Below, piece by piece: positions 35,641 through 46,351 of a stretch of DNA of 64,000 nt. Below the pieces are notes generated by a model. That model was not told the DNA's origin, did no database searches, and saw only the letters and a program-made list of their open reading frames with translations. Both the position numbers and the translations under genes were made by a program. Source of the DNA: Siphonodentalium dalli (taxonomy: Eukaryota > Mollusca > Scaphopoda > Gadilida > Siphonodentaliidae); assembly GCA_032622095.1 (NCBI GenBank), contig CP136067.1, positions 63,438,893 to 63,502,892 of the forward strand, read 5' to 3'. Every line of letters begins with the position of its first letter. Position 1 is the stretch's first letter.

Positions 35641-36290
35641 GAATTATAAAGGGCCATAACTCTGTTAATATATACCGGATCAAACCCATATTCGCACTTG
35701 ATCTGTATTTAGGGTCAGAAATTCATATACCAAAATTGGTGTCGATCAGATGAAAAATGTTTGAGTCATCCTGGCTTGGATGAATTCTATTTAAAAACAA
35801 GAGTGGAAAGGGTTAACTAAACAATACCAAAATCCATACAGATGAAGAACGTGCTAAGAAAGACCTAGGTAAGAAATATGAGGCAGATCAGAAGAAAATT
35901 GTTTGACTTTGATACATCGGATAGCATTTGTGAGCAGGGTTAATTATTTTCTAAACCGATCAACCAATTGATACCAAAAACTATACAGGTGAGCCATGTG
36001 TCATCATAAACCTGCATATAAAATATGAACACAATGGGTAAAAAAATACATGAGTTATGGCATCAGATAGAATATGACCAGGTATGGATGGAAAGTGTTA
36101 ATCATTTCTAAACCGATCAACCGATCGATACCAAAAACTATACAGGTGAGGGGTGTGTCCTCATAAACATGCACATAAAATATGATCCGATAAAAACTAC
36201 TCAAGTAATCGAATCGGATAGCAAGTGTCTACGGACAGACGGACGGACGAACGACGGATGGTTGATCCGGACGTCGGCATTATGTGTACC
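35640..36290 (+). repeat. Diverged tandem modules with 'gggccataactc' and GACGGACG tail
   Basis: Starts 'aaagggccataactctg', then has modules with 'accgatcaacc.atcgatacc' and 'aaaactatacaggtga' (near 35950 and 36110), and ends in 'acggacagacggacggacga' (36232). The same head-and-tail organisation recurs at 58680-59440. I associate this kind of repeat with marine mollusc genomes. Confidence 0.55.
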
Positions 36291-37209
36291 ATACATGGTA
36301 TGGGTACACATAAAAATAAAGGGGTTTTTGCAAGCAGTTGTATTATATATATATTCCATTCTGGCTCAGTCGGGAATAGCACTATAATCTAATGTTGAAA
36401 CCATTATTCAATACGCTTACAAGATGTCGCTAACATCTTGGTTAACATGCTCTCCATCTTTAAACAGATATGCGAAGTTTCAATTTAATTTACAAAAACG
36501 TTTATCATATGTTTCATTTACTATTGACTAGGTTGTCATCTGTGTACTTTGTGTGTATGCACACCAATGGAAAAAGGATGACTCTATTTTCATATATTGC
36601 TTGCAACTTGTAAACCCTTGTTCACGCTGTTGGTGGCCAAATTGGCCATTGGCCAAACTTTTGGCTATCTAGAGCTCTATGAATTGGTAATTTAGCAATG
36701 ATTTAATTGAAACGATGTCCGATGTCGACATCGACATTGAATCAGAATCGATTTGAGACCAGTACAGGACTTAGAAACAATCATAGCTGAACATCTGCTA
36801 TCCTTCAAATAATAATTCTCCACAAATTTGGTACAAAAGTTAAGATTTAAAAAAAAAATGAAACAAGCAATGTAGACAGATAGGACAGCTGATCATGTTA
36901 ACTGTGAGACTTTAATGTAAAAATTCTGTTCAACGACCACATTACGCAGACACTACACTGACTTCCGTGTTCTGAGCAGATTATTAAAGTTCAAGATGCC
37001 TGCAATGACCTGCAAGTCATAAAAAACTGTGCAACACATCTCAATGATTATCAAGCACCTTGAAACATGATATGTTCTATATGACAAATGTATGATATGA
37101 TATGATATATGATGTCTTATATGATATGATAATTTGATACTGATTGAGCTCTGGCAACATGATATTTTGATCTAATTCAGAATTAATTTGAGGTATCTGA
37201 TATTTACAG
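36291..37209. other. Unassigned, probably intronic
   Basis: Contains an imperfect 'atgatatgat' microsatellite at about 37086-37135. Nothing else recognised. Confidence 0.4.
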
Positions 37210-37263
37210 CCTCCGAAAATGTAATGCAAACAGATACTTCTGGTTTTGGTTTAGCTGAGTCAG
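37210..37263 (+). CDS. Candidate 54-nt phase 1-1 exon
   Basis: Acceptor 'ctgatatttacag' and donor 'gtaagc'. Of the three phases only phase 1 is free of stops, giving about 18 residues including ENVMQTDTSGFGLAES. That phase matches the output of the EGF exon at 27376 and the input of the exon at 44429. No domain recognised; serine- and threonine-containing linker-like sequence. Real if the gene model is correct, otherwise a chance splice pair. Confidence 0.4.
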
Positions 37264-38100
37264 GTAAGCTATATAAGCTATATATATATATCTACCAATC
37301 ACGCGGCCATCACATGGCAAACAAATCCAAAATGCTTATGTGTTAACCATTGTCTCTGTGATATGAGTCTCCAATTATGTTGTTCATTGCCACACTTGGT
37401 ATTAAGAACCGTAAATATTTGTTTTGACAGTAAACAGTGGTCAATCCAGCTTTCATTGAGTACATCTATTTTTAAAAGTCTTGGGTAGGATGCTATTGCA
37501 TTATGTCCTTAAAGGGATATTTAGATTATAATTTATTTGGGAAAATATAGAGGTAAAATATACAAGTGTAATATTTACAAGTATATAAAACCAGGAATAG
37601 TAAAAACATTATTATGGTCCCTGGGCTTAATATTTGAGTCTATGGTCCAGTTAACAGACATAATAACCATGATATAGCATAATAACCCTGCAAATAGAAG
37701 ATCATATGAAAATCATATACATTCTAATGGAGAAGTTTACAAATGATAAGTGATTCTCAAAAGTTTTCCACCACATAAAGTAGCATTCAGACAAATCTAT
37801 TTAACCACATTGACGAATTGCATTGGTCCATACGTTGCATTGACATGCTCCGTTGTCTGTGTTAAGCTTTTCACGTGGGCCATATGTTGCATTCTAACGC
37901 AGAGCTTCTGATTAATATATTGCAGTTAATAAGTTTGATATTGTATTAAATGCAATATTGCAAATCGTTTTATCTGTAATAAATGAATTATATGACAATG
38001 TCAAACCTGACAAATCCGAACAACTAACACTGTATTGACATAAATAAAATTTAATATTCCTTCACTTTGAAGATGGTGGCATCTTTTTTTAGCTTAACTT
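37264..38100. other. Unassigned, probably intronic
   Basis: Nothing recognised. Confidence 0.4.
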
Positions 38101-38610
38101 TATGCAGTCAAGTATGAGCTGGTTGGCATCCATCAACAATTTCCTTTAGCACGCCCTACAGGTCACGTCTCTTATCTGACCGTAACTGCATATGTTTCTT
38201 CAGGGGGACCATCAATTTTTCTCTGAAATTCGTTAAAAAACCTGGCCGCCAGCAGTCATCTTTGATTTCAAATTTGAATCCATCGGCAAACCCTGCAGCC
38301 CGCATTATTGGAGAATTGTTTTGAAAATTTACAGACATGATTAGGATCACGTCCAGATGGGAACTGTCGATTTTGAAAATTTTTGAATGAAAAACATAGC
38401 CAACAGCCATCTTGAAATTTTGTCTTTGCATGACTAAACCCTTTGGCACACCCTTCATACCACATCCCTTATCGATGATCACTAAACTTCATATGGGTCT
38501 TCTAGATGGGAGCCATCAAATTATTCCAAATTTCGTTGAAAACGTGGATTTTACTCTTTGTATGACTGAATCCTTTGGTACGCCCTACGAGTATATTGAG
38601 TAGTAGAATA
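38101..38610 (-). repeat. Diverged ~160-bp tandem repeat, left block
   Basis: Three diverged units with 'agccatcttgaaattttgtc', 'catgactaaaccctttggca' and 'aaacttcatatggg'. Same family as the array at 41959-42720 on the other side of the DIRS relic. This block is much more diverged than the right one. Confidence 0.55.
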
Positions 38611-38661
38611 AGTCTTAGGAAATATTCTTAATCATGTCTCAATCGAAAGTTCTTGGCGCTA

Positions 38662-38850
38662 AATGATCCTACTGATGGCAAATTGAAATGCATAGATTGT
38701 GGTCACCTCAAAGAGTGGTTCGACACTCACTCGCGATGTGTATCCTGTACCGGTGCACTCCGGCAAATATGTGTCCCGATTGCCGCAGTTGGGTCAAATC
38801 CCGCTGGGGCAAATAGGAGTCTCCGATAGTCGAGGAGGTCGGGAGGTTTG
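38662..38850 (+). pseudogene. DIRS Gag N-terminal zinc-binding region (frameshifted)
   Basis: Paired cysteines in the order CIDC, then D-x-H-x-x-C-x-x-C, then MCPDC followed by W, the pattern at the start of DIRS Gag proteins. The last pair is in a different frame from the first two, so a frameshift lies around 38765. An in-frame start codon is not evident. Confidence 0.6.
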
Positions 38851-39018
38851 AGCAGCCTGAGCTCGGGGCACAAGCCTTTGGCAGTTCTCAACCCGATTTC
38901 GGGACAATAAAAAAAAGATTGTCTCACCCGACCTCACCTCAACTTCTCCTGTTGGTATTTCCACACTTGCACGACCATGTAGGGTAAATCCTGAAACGGC
39001 GGCACATGCTCTACCCTC

Positions 39019-39534
39019 ATGTTCATGCAAAATATGGAGGGGAAAGGAGCGGGTAATCAGTACAGTTGGGATAGCGATGAGCAGTTGACTAGGATTACAA
39101 TGAGCTCGACTACATTTACTCCACCTGTAGATTGCATGGCTGGAACAACCCAAACTTCCACCATGCACACAGCCTCGGTTCCTTCACCATCAGGTTTTTA
39201 TGGAAATCATTCCCAGTGGTGGCCTCAAGCAGGTATGCCTCAATACCCAATGTTTGGTCTCCCACCAGTTTGGTCGTATAATGCTTATCCGGGATTTACT
39301 TCCGATTTAAATCCTGCAGCACCGGAATTTATTCCGAGGCAGCCTTCTGGGAATGATCCCCATACTGATAGTTTGCATGCACTATTTACGGAACCTGATC
39401 GCTCGGTTGTGGAAAGGAATCCAGACGAGCTATCCCTTCATCCGCAGGTGGAGGAATCGTTCGTGGGGGGCCCCATCGCCTTCCCGTTCCGACAGCACTT
39501 CACAAATCGGTTCACAAGTAAGTTCCGAAGGTAA
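39019..39534 (+). pseudogene. DIRS Gag middle region
   Basis: Open for about 170 codons, rich in Pro, Ser, Thr and Trp (MPQYPMFGLPPVW is one stretch), consistent with the poorly conserved central part of DIRS Gag. The frame is interrupted near 39500, where the following segment continues in another frame (39500-39691, ILPEDMFPANAP). Assignment rests on position before the RT. Confidence 0.55.
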
Positions 39535-40300
39535 CAGCGACAACACTGACAGTTCGAAGTTGTTCAGAGAAACACTAGAATTGTTGTACCACATATTGCC
39601 AGAGGATATGTTCCCTGCCAATGCCCCGACCGACCCACCAAAATTCTGGTCATCAATAGAGGATTTACTAGATGAACCTATTAAATCCTGACCACTATTA
39701 ACATTACCCCAATCACGACAGATTGCATCAAATTTTGATCAAATGTCTAAAGATATAAAATCGAATCAATGCACCTCCAAATTAAATCGGATGCCCCTCT
39801 CAATGAAGAATTTACCACCAATTTCTCTGCCCGGGCATATCTGACTCATGGTGATGCGGTTCAGGTCGGCTTCCCAAAGCTGGATGCCGACACCTCCAGT
39901 CTGCAAGCTTCCATGCCCCAAAATATGTTTTTGTGCATGAAACAATTTAAGAAAAAATCAGGAATATCTCTTAAACATGCATGCTCTCTTTTGTGGATTT
40001 AATTTCCACAGGCGTGCTTATGGCTGCAAAAATTTACACTTTTGAAAGCATACCTGATTTGGCAAAAGTTTTATCAAGGGCTATCTCCCATGCTATCCCA
40101 AGCAGCCGACCCTTGGTACAAATACAAAAAATTTGGGTTGCCGTGGCGAGGCAAAGCGTTTTTAACATATCAGATCCACTGCCTGTTCCGGTCCGGTTGG
40201 GGGGAAGATTGACACGTTTTCAAATCAACTGTTGGCACCAAACAACACTTGGGTGCAACAAGTGGTAACAAAAGGATTACCAATCATATTTCATATCCCC
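39535..40300 (+). pseudogene. DIRS Gag C-terminal region, multiply broken
   Basis: Three short overlapping frames (39500-39691, 39769-40002, 39981-40268) carry consecutive pieces. Acidic and alanine-rich segments such as 'LDADTSSLQASMP' suit the alpha-helical C-terminal part of DIRS Gag. No single frame is intact. Confidence 0.45.
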
Positions 40301-40375
40301 CTCCCTTGACAACGATACCAATTATTACAAAATTGTCAAAGGACACGATGGCGACACAGCAATTGGAGATAGAAA

Positions 40376-40825
40376 TTGGCTGCCTATAATCACAAAACAG
40401 GCAGTGGAACGAGTATTTTTAGTCCCAAAATTTTCGGGAGGTTTCCGTCCCGTGATAATTTATCTCACCTCAACAAGTTTATCAATGCCCCTCCATTCCA
40501 TATGGAAATGGCAAAATCAGTACGGAATGCAGTTTTTCCCCGAGCATGGGTGGTCAGCATAGACCTTCAAGATGCTTACTTCCATATCACTATCCAAGCA
40601 AGCTCTCGGAAGTACCTGCGCTTCACTTTCCAAGATTCCGTCTTCCAATTTACGGTTCTGCCTTTCGGCCTCAATCTCAGTGCCTGTGCATTCTCAAGAA
40701 TACTGTCAGAAGCTCTGATGTTTTGTCGAATTCGCTCCCATTTTACGATAATGGGTTACCTTGACGACATCATTCTGATCCATTCAGAGCCATTGGTATT
40801 GCAAACCTGTCATTATCGATACTAG
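40376..40825 (+). pseudogene. DIRS reverse transcriptase domain
   Basis: The palm is readable in one frame: motif A SIDLQDAYFHI (catalytic Asp codon at 40562), motif B FGLNLSACAF, and the catalytic YLDD at 40757-40768. The fingers segment with PKFSGGFRPVI (near 40425) is in a different frame, and the thumb (ENLGFLANQTKSDF, from about 40828) in yet another, so at least two frameshifts break the domain. YLDD together with the DIRS-type RNase H downstream separates it from Ty3/gypsy. The enzyme would have copied the element's RNA into DNA; this copy cannot. Confidence 0.9.
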
Positions 40826-41958
40826 AAAATCTGGGTTTCCTGGCAAACCAGACAAAATCAGATTTCGTCCCTTCTCAGAACTTTGTCCACCTGGGAATGG
40901 AGTTTCTCAGCCTTCAGAACCAGGTACGTCTTCCTGAGGTACGAGCAGATTCAGTCTCTTCATGGGTCACAAAAATGAAGACCAGCCAGCAGATTACAGC
41001 CCGTCAGTTTTTGCGACTTCTCGGTTTACCAAATGCAGCCTCGGACCTCATTTTATATTTAGGTCGCCTGTATCTTCGACCTCTCCAACTGTTCCTATCC
41101 AGCCTTTGGTGTCAGTCAAAGGACCCTCTGTCCCACATGCTTCTAGAGCCATGGATGACCATTCCTTGGTTAGTATCAGGCATTCCTCTGAAAAAAGTTC
41201 CACCCGATATATATGTGGTAACCTGATTCGAGCTCACACAGGTTCGACATGGTTCTGTTTCCTCACAACCTCACAATCAGAGGCCTATGGCCAGATCACA
41301 TAATATCTCAGCACATAAATCTGAAAGAAATGTTGATCGTTTTAATAGCTCTTTGAACTTGGAGTCTCCTCTTGTCGGGCAGGAATGTCCTTATCCTATC
41401 AGACAATGCAACTGTGATCAGCTACTTGAAAAAATTCGGAGGCAACCGTTCTCCTCAACTTTGCTCGGAAACGATGCACATTTTCCAAGAATGCATCTCA
41501 CATCGCATTCTTCTTCACGTTTGACACATTCCGGGCAGGAGGAATATCCTTGCAGACTCCCTCTCCAGGAATCTTCAAACTTTGGTTACGGAATGGCACC
41601 TAAACTCCCACATGTTTCAGAACTTGTGCGATCAATGGGGTCATCCAGGAGTAGACCTCTTCACCACCAGGTTCAACAACCGACTTCCTCTGTTTGTCTC
41701 CCCATATCCCTGACCCTTTGGCATGGGGGGGGGGGGGGGGGGTAGATGCTTCGTCGCTGAACTGGAACAAGCTTTACACGTTCGCATTCCCACCAGCAAT
41801 TCTCATTCCTGCAGTTCTCAAGACAATCGCACAATCCGATTGCACAGTCATTCATATTTGCCCCCTCGATCCCTCAAGGTCCTGGTCGACCATGCTTCGC
41901 ACCCTGTTATTGGATCTTCCCATCAAGATTCCAATAATTCCCCACCTTCTCGGTCAAG
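40826..41958 (+). pseudogene. DIRS RT thumb and RNase H region
   Basis: RT connection, then an RNase H segment with LSDNATVISYLKKFGG (near 41395-41445). A DIRS-type C-terminal block follows: WGHPGVDLFTTRFNNRLP, then VSPYPDPLAW, then FAFPPAILIPAVL (41635-41815). A run of 18 G at 41725-41742 interrupts this block. The last recognisable part is LLLDLPIKIP (41905-41935). The product would degrade the RNA strand of the replication hybrid. Confidence 0.8.
41725..41742 (+). repeat. (G)18 run
   Basis: Eighteen consecutive G inside the RNase H C-terminal block of the DIRS relic. A shorter G stretch would code for the glycine expected after DPLAW. Confidence 0.9.
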
Positions 41959-42720
41959 CGAGTCATTTTGGGGTCATTCGGCCAAAAAACATGGCCACCA
42001 GCAGCCATCTTGGATTTTACTCTTTCATGACTAAACCTTTGGCACGGGCTACAGGTCGTACCCTTTCACCCAATCATTATGAAATTTGTCATGGCTGTTA
42101 ACATTGACATGTAGATGGGAATGAGTCATTTTGGGGTCATTCGGCCAAAAAACATGGCCGCCAGTGGCCATCTTGGATTTCAAAATTCAATCCATTAGCA
42201 CAGGCTACAGGACATACTGTTTGTCTGATCATCATGAAATTTGTCATGGATGGTAATATTGAGGTGTAGATGGGAACGAGTCATTTTGGGGTCATTCGGC
42301 CATAAAACATGGCCACCAGCAGCCATCTTAGATTTTACTCTTTGCATGACCAAATCCTTTGGCACGGGCTATATATCGTACCTTTGGTCGGATCATCATG
42401 AAATTTGTCATGAATTTTAACATTGACATGTAGATGGGAACTAGTCATTTTGGGGTCATTCGGCCACAAAACATGGCTGCCTGCAGCCATCTTGGATTTT
42501 ACTCTTTGCATGACTAAATCCTTTGGCACACCCTACAGTCCACTTCCCTCATCCGATCATCACCAAACTTCATATTAATCTTAATCTACTAGATGGAAGC
42601 TATCAACTGTTTTTGAATTTCATTGGAAAACATAGTCATCAGCAACCATCTTGGATTTTACTTTATATATCTCTTCATGTTGATAATCTAGTATTACTTA
42701 GACCTTTCAACTTTCGGCAT
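41959..42720 (+). repeat. ~160-bp tandem repeat array, right block
   Basis: 'agtcattttggggtcattcg' starts units at about 41961, 42124, 42279 and 42443, giving periods of 163, 155 and 164 bp; a fifth diverged unit follows. Each unit carries 'catggccaccagcagccatc', 'ttggattttactctt' and 'catgactaaatcctttggca'. The left block at 38101-38610 is the same family. Confidence 0.85.
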
Positions 42721-42734
42721 TCCTAATCGCTCCA

Positions 42735-42892
42735 TTGACTGTAACACATGAAATTATTCCCTTTCCAAGTTGAGCTACAGTGTCATTGACACTTTCATAA
42801 TGTTATGCGGGAGACTTGCATATATAAGAGAATGCATTGTCACAGGGTTTTTTCGCAAAATTGCAGGAAACTCCAGTCATGGAAGAGTTAAC
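42735..42892 (+). mobile_element. Half of a TTAA-type hairpin MITE
   Basis: Contains one palindrome half ('gcatatataagagaatgcat', 42819) followed by 'cacagggttttttcgc' and 'actccagtcatggaagagtt', as in the element at 43741-43981. The other half is missing. Confidence 0.45.
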
Positions 42893-43229
42893 ATCCTTTT
42901 CAGGGATCAAAGTTGTAATTTCTTGCTTGTGTGTGATTGAAAGCTCTCCCATTGAAAACGATTCCTTTTATTGACTCTTTAAAAAGGGGGCCAAGGTCAG
43001 ACCAAAAGAATTTATAAAATTCATAGCCCTGGGCTTTTATTATTTTTGGTTCTCATAGTAATAGTCCGGCCGCCAAGTCACAAATGCTTGTTTTTCGCAT
43101 TTTTTCCCAGTGGATTCCGTTGAGGAATTTCAGAAATTGTGGTTAAATCAAAATTGCCATTCTTGCCGCAAAGATATGGTTTCTACTGAAAATGAAGAAG
43201 AAAATTATAACACTAGCACAATGATTTTG
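42893..43229. other. Spacer with a scrap resembling the F2 left end
   Basis: 43068-43130, starting 'tagtccggccgccaa' and continuing 'caaatgcttgtttttcgc', resembles 7085-7150 of F2. The rest is unassigned. Confidence 0.4.
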
Positions 43230-44200
43230 TTATTTCAACCGAGTTTGCAATGGTGTTATTTCAGTTCACCCCATCAATTACAGGTCATCTGCTTAACTTT
43301 ATCCAATGGACTGCTGAATGTGATTTTGAACTGCTGAACTGAGGAGGAACTTGGACAAATGGTGTCCCCTCCCTGTGTTTTGTACATTACATTGATTACA
43401 AGTCATTTGCATAAACAACACCCAACTATCTTCATTACAATTGAGTTTAGCTGCATTCAGGGGTGTCTGCTGAAATTAACTGATGAACTGCTGAATGTGA
43501 TTTTGAACTGCTGAACTGGGTGGAGGTCGGTCCAATTGCTTTTCATCTCTGTATTGGGATATACCACATCATTACAGGCCATATGCATATAAACCCAGAC
43601 CCGACTATCTTCATTACAATTGAGTTAAACTGCATTTGGGAGAATCTGCTGAAATGTACCCGATGAAATCTCAACGGGATTTTGAATAACTGAAATGGGT
43701 GGAGGATGGTCAAATGGTGTTCCCTCTCTGTATTAATTAACCATTTCATGATGGAACCTGCTCTGGTGCAGCATTAAAGATCCTATCATAGGATTCCTAT
43801 GCCAGTGTATTTTCTTATTTTTCGAGTCTCCCATAGGGATCGAGCCTCACATATATAAGAGAATGCACTGGCTTACAAGGACAAGGTAAATATTGTTAGG
43901 CCAATGTATTCTCTTATATATGTGAGAATGCATTGGCACAGGGTTTTGGCAAAATTTCAGGAACCTCCAGTCAAGGAAGGGTTACGATATACCCCATTGA
44001 TTATAAGTTATATGTATAACATACACTGACCATCATCATTATAAGTTAAAACTGCGTTCGGGAGATTCTGCTGATCTGTAGCCGATGAAATGCTGAACGG
44101 GATTTTGAACTGCTGAGCAGACATGGCGGTCAGTCAAATGGATTCCTCTCACTGTATTTGGTTATACGCCATCGATTACAAGTCATTGCACAACATATAA
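43230..44200 (+). repeat. ~179-bp tandem repeat array
   Basis: Units carry 'ttcattacaattgagtt', 'gctgaatgtgattttgaact' and 'ctgtatt.ggatatacc'. Unit starts near 43431 and 43610 are 179 bp apart. The next lies at about 44032, displaced by the inserted element at 43741-43981. About four units, the first partial. Confidence 0.7.
43741..43981. mobile_element. TTAA-type hairpin MITE inside the 179-bp array
   Basis: TTAA at 43737-43740 on the left and TTAC at 43982-43985 on the right. It contains two decayed relatives of the 69-bp palindrome: 43801-43873, and 43900-43937 with its centre deleted. It interrupts the 179-bp tandem array, which supports insertion. Confidence 0.55.
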
Positions 44201-44428
44201 TATAATTCATGTGTGATCACTTTAAGAATGTGGAGTTGCAGTGTGGTTGCAGTTATCACTGCAACAATACTGTAGCAACACTGTAAGCTACAGTGTTGAC
44301 TGCATAATTGTAATGGCAAATATCAATGACATCTTAAACCAAGTTTACAAATTACTGGCACGATCTTGATAATATATTTGGACATTAGAAAAATTCCATG
44401 TGATGATTACGTCTGATTTCTATTTCAG
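44201..44428. other. Spacer before a candidate exon
   Basis: Has a small hairpin-forming segment ('acactgtaagctacagtgt', near 44278). Otherwise nothing seen; ends in a polypyrimidine tract and acceptor. Confidence 0.35.
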
Positions 44429-44484
44429 ATGAACCTTCCAAGTGTTGCATATGCGATGACTGTCGATGCAACGAAACTGAGCCC
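44429..44484 (+). CDS. Candidate cysteine-rich 56-nt exon (phase 1-0)
   Basis: Acceptor 'ctgatttctatttcag' and strong donor 'gtgagt'. In phase 1 it encodes about 19 residues with the cysteine pattern KCCICDDCRC and ends NETEP at a codon boundary. Five cysteines in so short a peptide suggest an extracellular disulfide-rich or metal-binding segment. Its entry phase fits the exon candidates at 27248 and 37210. A further exon starting in phase 0 would be needed downstream and was not found in the window. Confidence 0.45.
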
Positions 44485-44639
44485 GTGAGTTGCCTTGTCT
44501 TGAACCATAATAGAGAAGTTCACATAGGACACAATGCCCATGTGTATTGTCAAATTATAGTCTGGTCGATAAACTCAAATTTTAGGGTCAATCTAGAAAA
44601 TATTTGGACTAAGTTGGTTTTTATACCATTTTGAAGAGT

Positions 44640-45893
44640 AAGCTATCCTCTATAACATATACAAAATCCGCTAAAATCCGCTTTGAGCATTTTTTGTAAT
44701 TCAAGATGGCGTCCAAGATGGCTGACATTTTCCGTTAAGTCAGTTTGATGCAATTATAGTTAGAAAATATTGTCATGTATACACATGTATACATTTTTGA
44801 GAAGCTAAGACATACCGTCACCTTGTTGTGCCAAAATTGGAACTCCCTGTTCAAGATTGCCGTCAAAATGGCAGCCGGAAGTGGAAAATCTTATGTTTTT
44901 TTTACTGATATCTTTAAGATAAGTTTCTGCTGTTTGTAACTGGATGAGAATTGTGACTTTATTTTGTATTTAATATGTTAACTGACATTGGAGCAATGAA
45001 ATATGCCATTCAGGGGTCCACACCCCTTCCAACCACTCGCAAATTTGATGTTGTAGAATTCGGCATAAAATTTTACAAAAAATCACCATTGGGATTCTGG
45101 TCATATTTCTTCAAGAAATAGGAAGAACTGTGCAATGTAAGTGATGCATTCAATATCTTATTAATATTCCACCTCAATAGTACAAAATTGTTACTTTGGC
45201 TCAAAATGGCTGCCAAAAATGGCGGCCAAAATATGGAAAATATTGCACCAGCGTGCCATGCAACCGCTTATAAGTTGTCGATGAAATAAATTGACTATTC
45301 TGTCGTATATGCATTGAATATCAACAATTCTTAGGTACCTTGATTAATTTCTACTATTTACTATTCTGAAATTACCAGAATTATGGGATTTTTCTATCAC
45401 CATCTTGGCACCAAATCGGCAAAAAATAACTTTTCAGGTTTGGACCATTTTTGTCAAGTAAAATGGAACTATCTTTGGTATCAAAGGTTCTTTTTATTTC
45501 TAATATGCCTTAAATGTGTCACAGTGCGGTGTTTTAGACAATATCACTCAAATTTGGTAAAAAGTTTATATTCCGAACATTATATTCTCTGCTGTTCCGA
45601 AATGGTAGCAAATTGTGACTCACTTGGTTATTAAACATGTTACTTAATCAACTGACAACTAAATCTATATTCTGGTTGTCCCAGTACCTTATGAGGCACG
45701 ACAAATTCATTTTAAGGGATGCAGCATGGATTTTGCCGAACACCTCTTTTTTGGGGATTCTGCATGTCCATGTTTTTTAACGGAACGTTGAAACTGAACT
45801 GAGAGGGATCATATTATCTGGCTACTCTGGCCCATTAGCATCAGAATTGATTAACTTATAAACTATTGTCAGGAAAACCGTTTACTTCATCTA
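44640..45893 (+). repeat. Fold-back element F2', left arm
   Basis: Aligns with F2: 'tggctcaaaatggctgccaa' (45198), 'caaattgtgactcacttggt' (45610) and 'tggttgtcccag' (45671). In inverted orientation it matches the extra block of the F2 right arm (10780-10970). It ends near 45890, where the Helitron-like array starts. Confidence 0.75.
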
Positions 45894-46351
45894 TCTCCTA
45901 TATATTTTGAAGACCTCTGTCTGTCTGTATGTATGTATGTCATTTATACTAATCTACGATTCTCGACCGATCGGGACGAAACTTGGTACGTGTGTGTAGT
46001 TTGACCAGGCGGTCGTCGTTGCCCGTCGAGATCTCGGAAACGGGTGGAGCTATCGACTTGAAATTTGTTATGTGAATGTATCTTGCCCCGGATACAAATT
46101 TTATCGGGTCGCCGAGCCCGTGCGGCACCCGTTTTGCGCATGCGCAGACGAGATCTCGGAAACAGGTGGAGCTATCGACTTGAAATTTGCTATGTGAATG
46201 TATCTTGCCCCGGATACGAATTTTATCGGGTCGCTGAGCCCGTGCGACGCCAGCTTCGCGCATGCACAGACCAGATCTCGGAAACGGGTGGAGCTATCGA
46301 CTTGAAATTTGGTTTTTGAATAGCCCGGACAACGTCGGGCTCATCAGCTAG
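45894..46351 (+). mobile_element. Helitron-like element 1 of a tandem array (458 bp)
   Basis: Starts A|TCTCCTATATATTTTG. Ends with the hairpin AGCCCG...CGGGCT (46322-46341), then 'catcagCTAG' at 46348-46351, followed by T. TC start, subterminal hairpin, CTRR end and A-T target are Helitron hallmarks. Interior: a 122-bp direct repeat (46031-46310). No Rep/helicase. Confidence 0.75.
46031..46310 (+). repeat. 122-bp tandem repeat in Helitron-like element 1
   Basis: 'atctcggaaacgggtggagc' starts at 46031, 46153 and 46275, exactly 122 bp apart; the third unit is partial. Confidence 0.9.

Larger units (their letters stand above)
38620..41958 (+). mobile_element. Decayed DIRS retrotransposon (Gag, RT, RNase H; recombinase lost)
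   Basis: Gag-like, reverse transcriptase and RNase H regions follow in order on the + strand, broken by several frameshifts and stops. The sequence ends inside the RNase H C-terminal extension and runs directly into the 160-bp repeat; the methyltransferase and tyrosine recombinase that normally follow are absent. No ITR was identified. It lies between the candidate exons at 37210 and 44429, in the same orientation as the four ITR/ICR elements. Confidence 0.85.

Noticed and set aside
38775-38815. Possible tRNA T-arm ('ttgggtcaaatcccgctggg')
   Set aside because: No acceptor or anticodon arms at the right distances; the segment reads as the last part of the DIRS Gag zinc-binding region.
43068-43130. 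Left end of F2' at 43068
   Set aside because: It resembles the F2 left end, but the next 1.5 kb is a different tandem array and a candidate exon; continuous F2' similarity starts only near 44640, so it is kept as a separate scrap.
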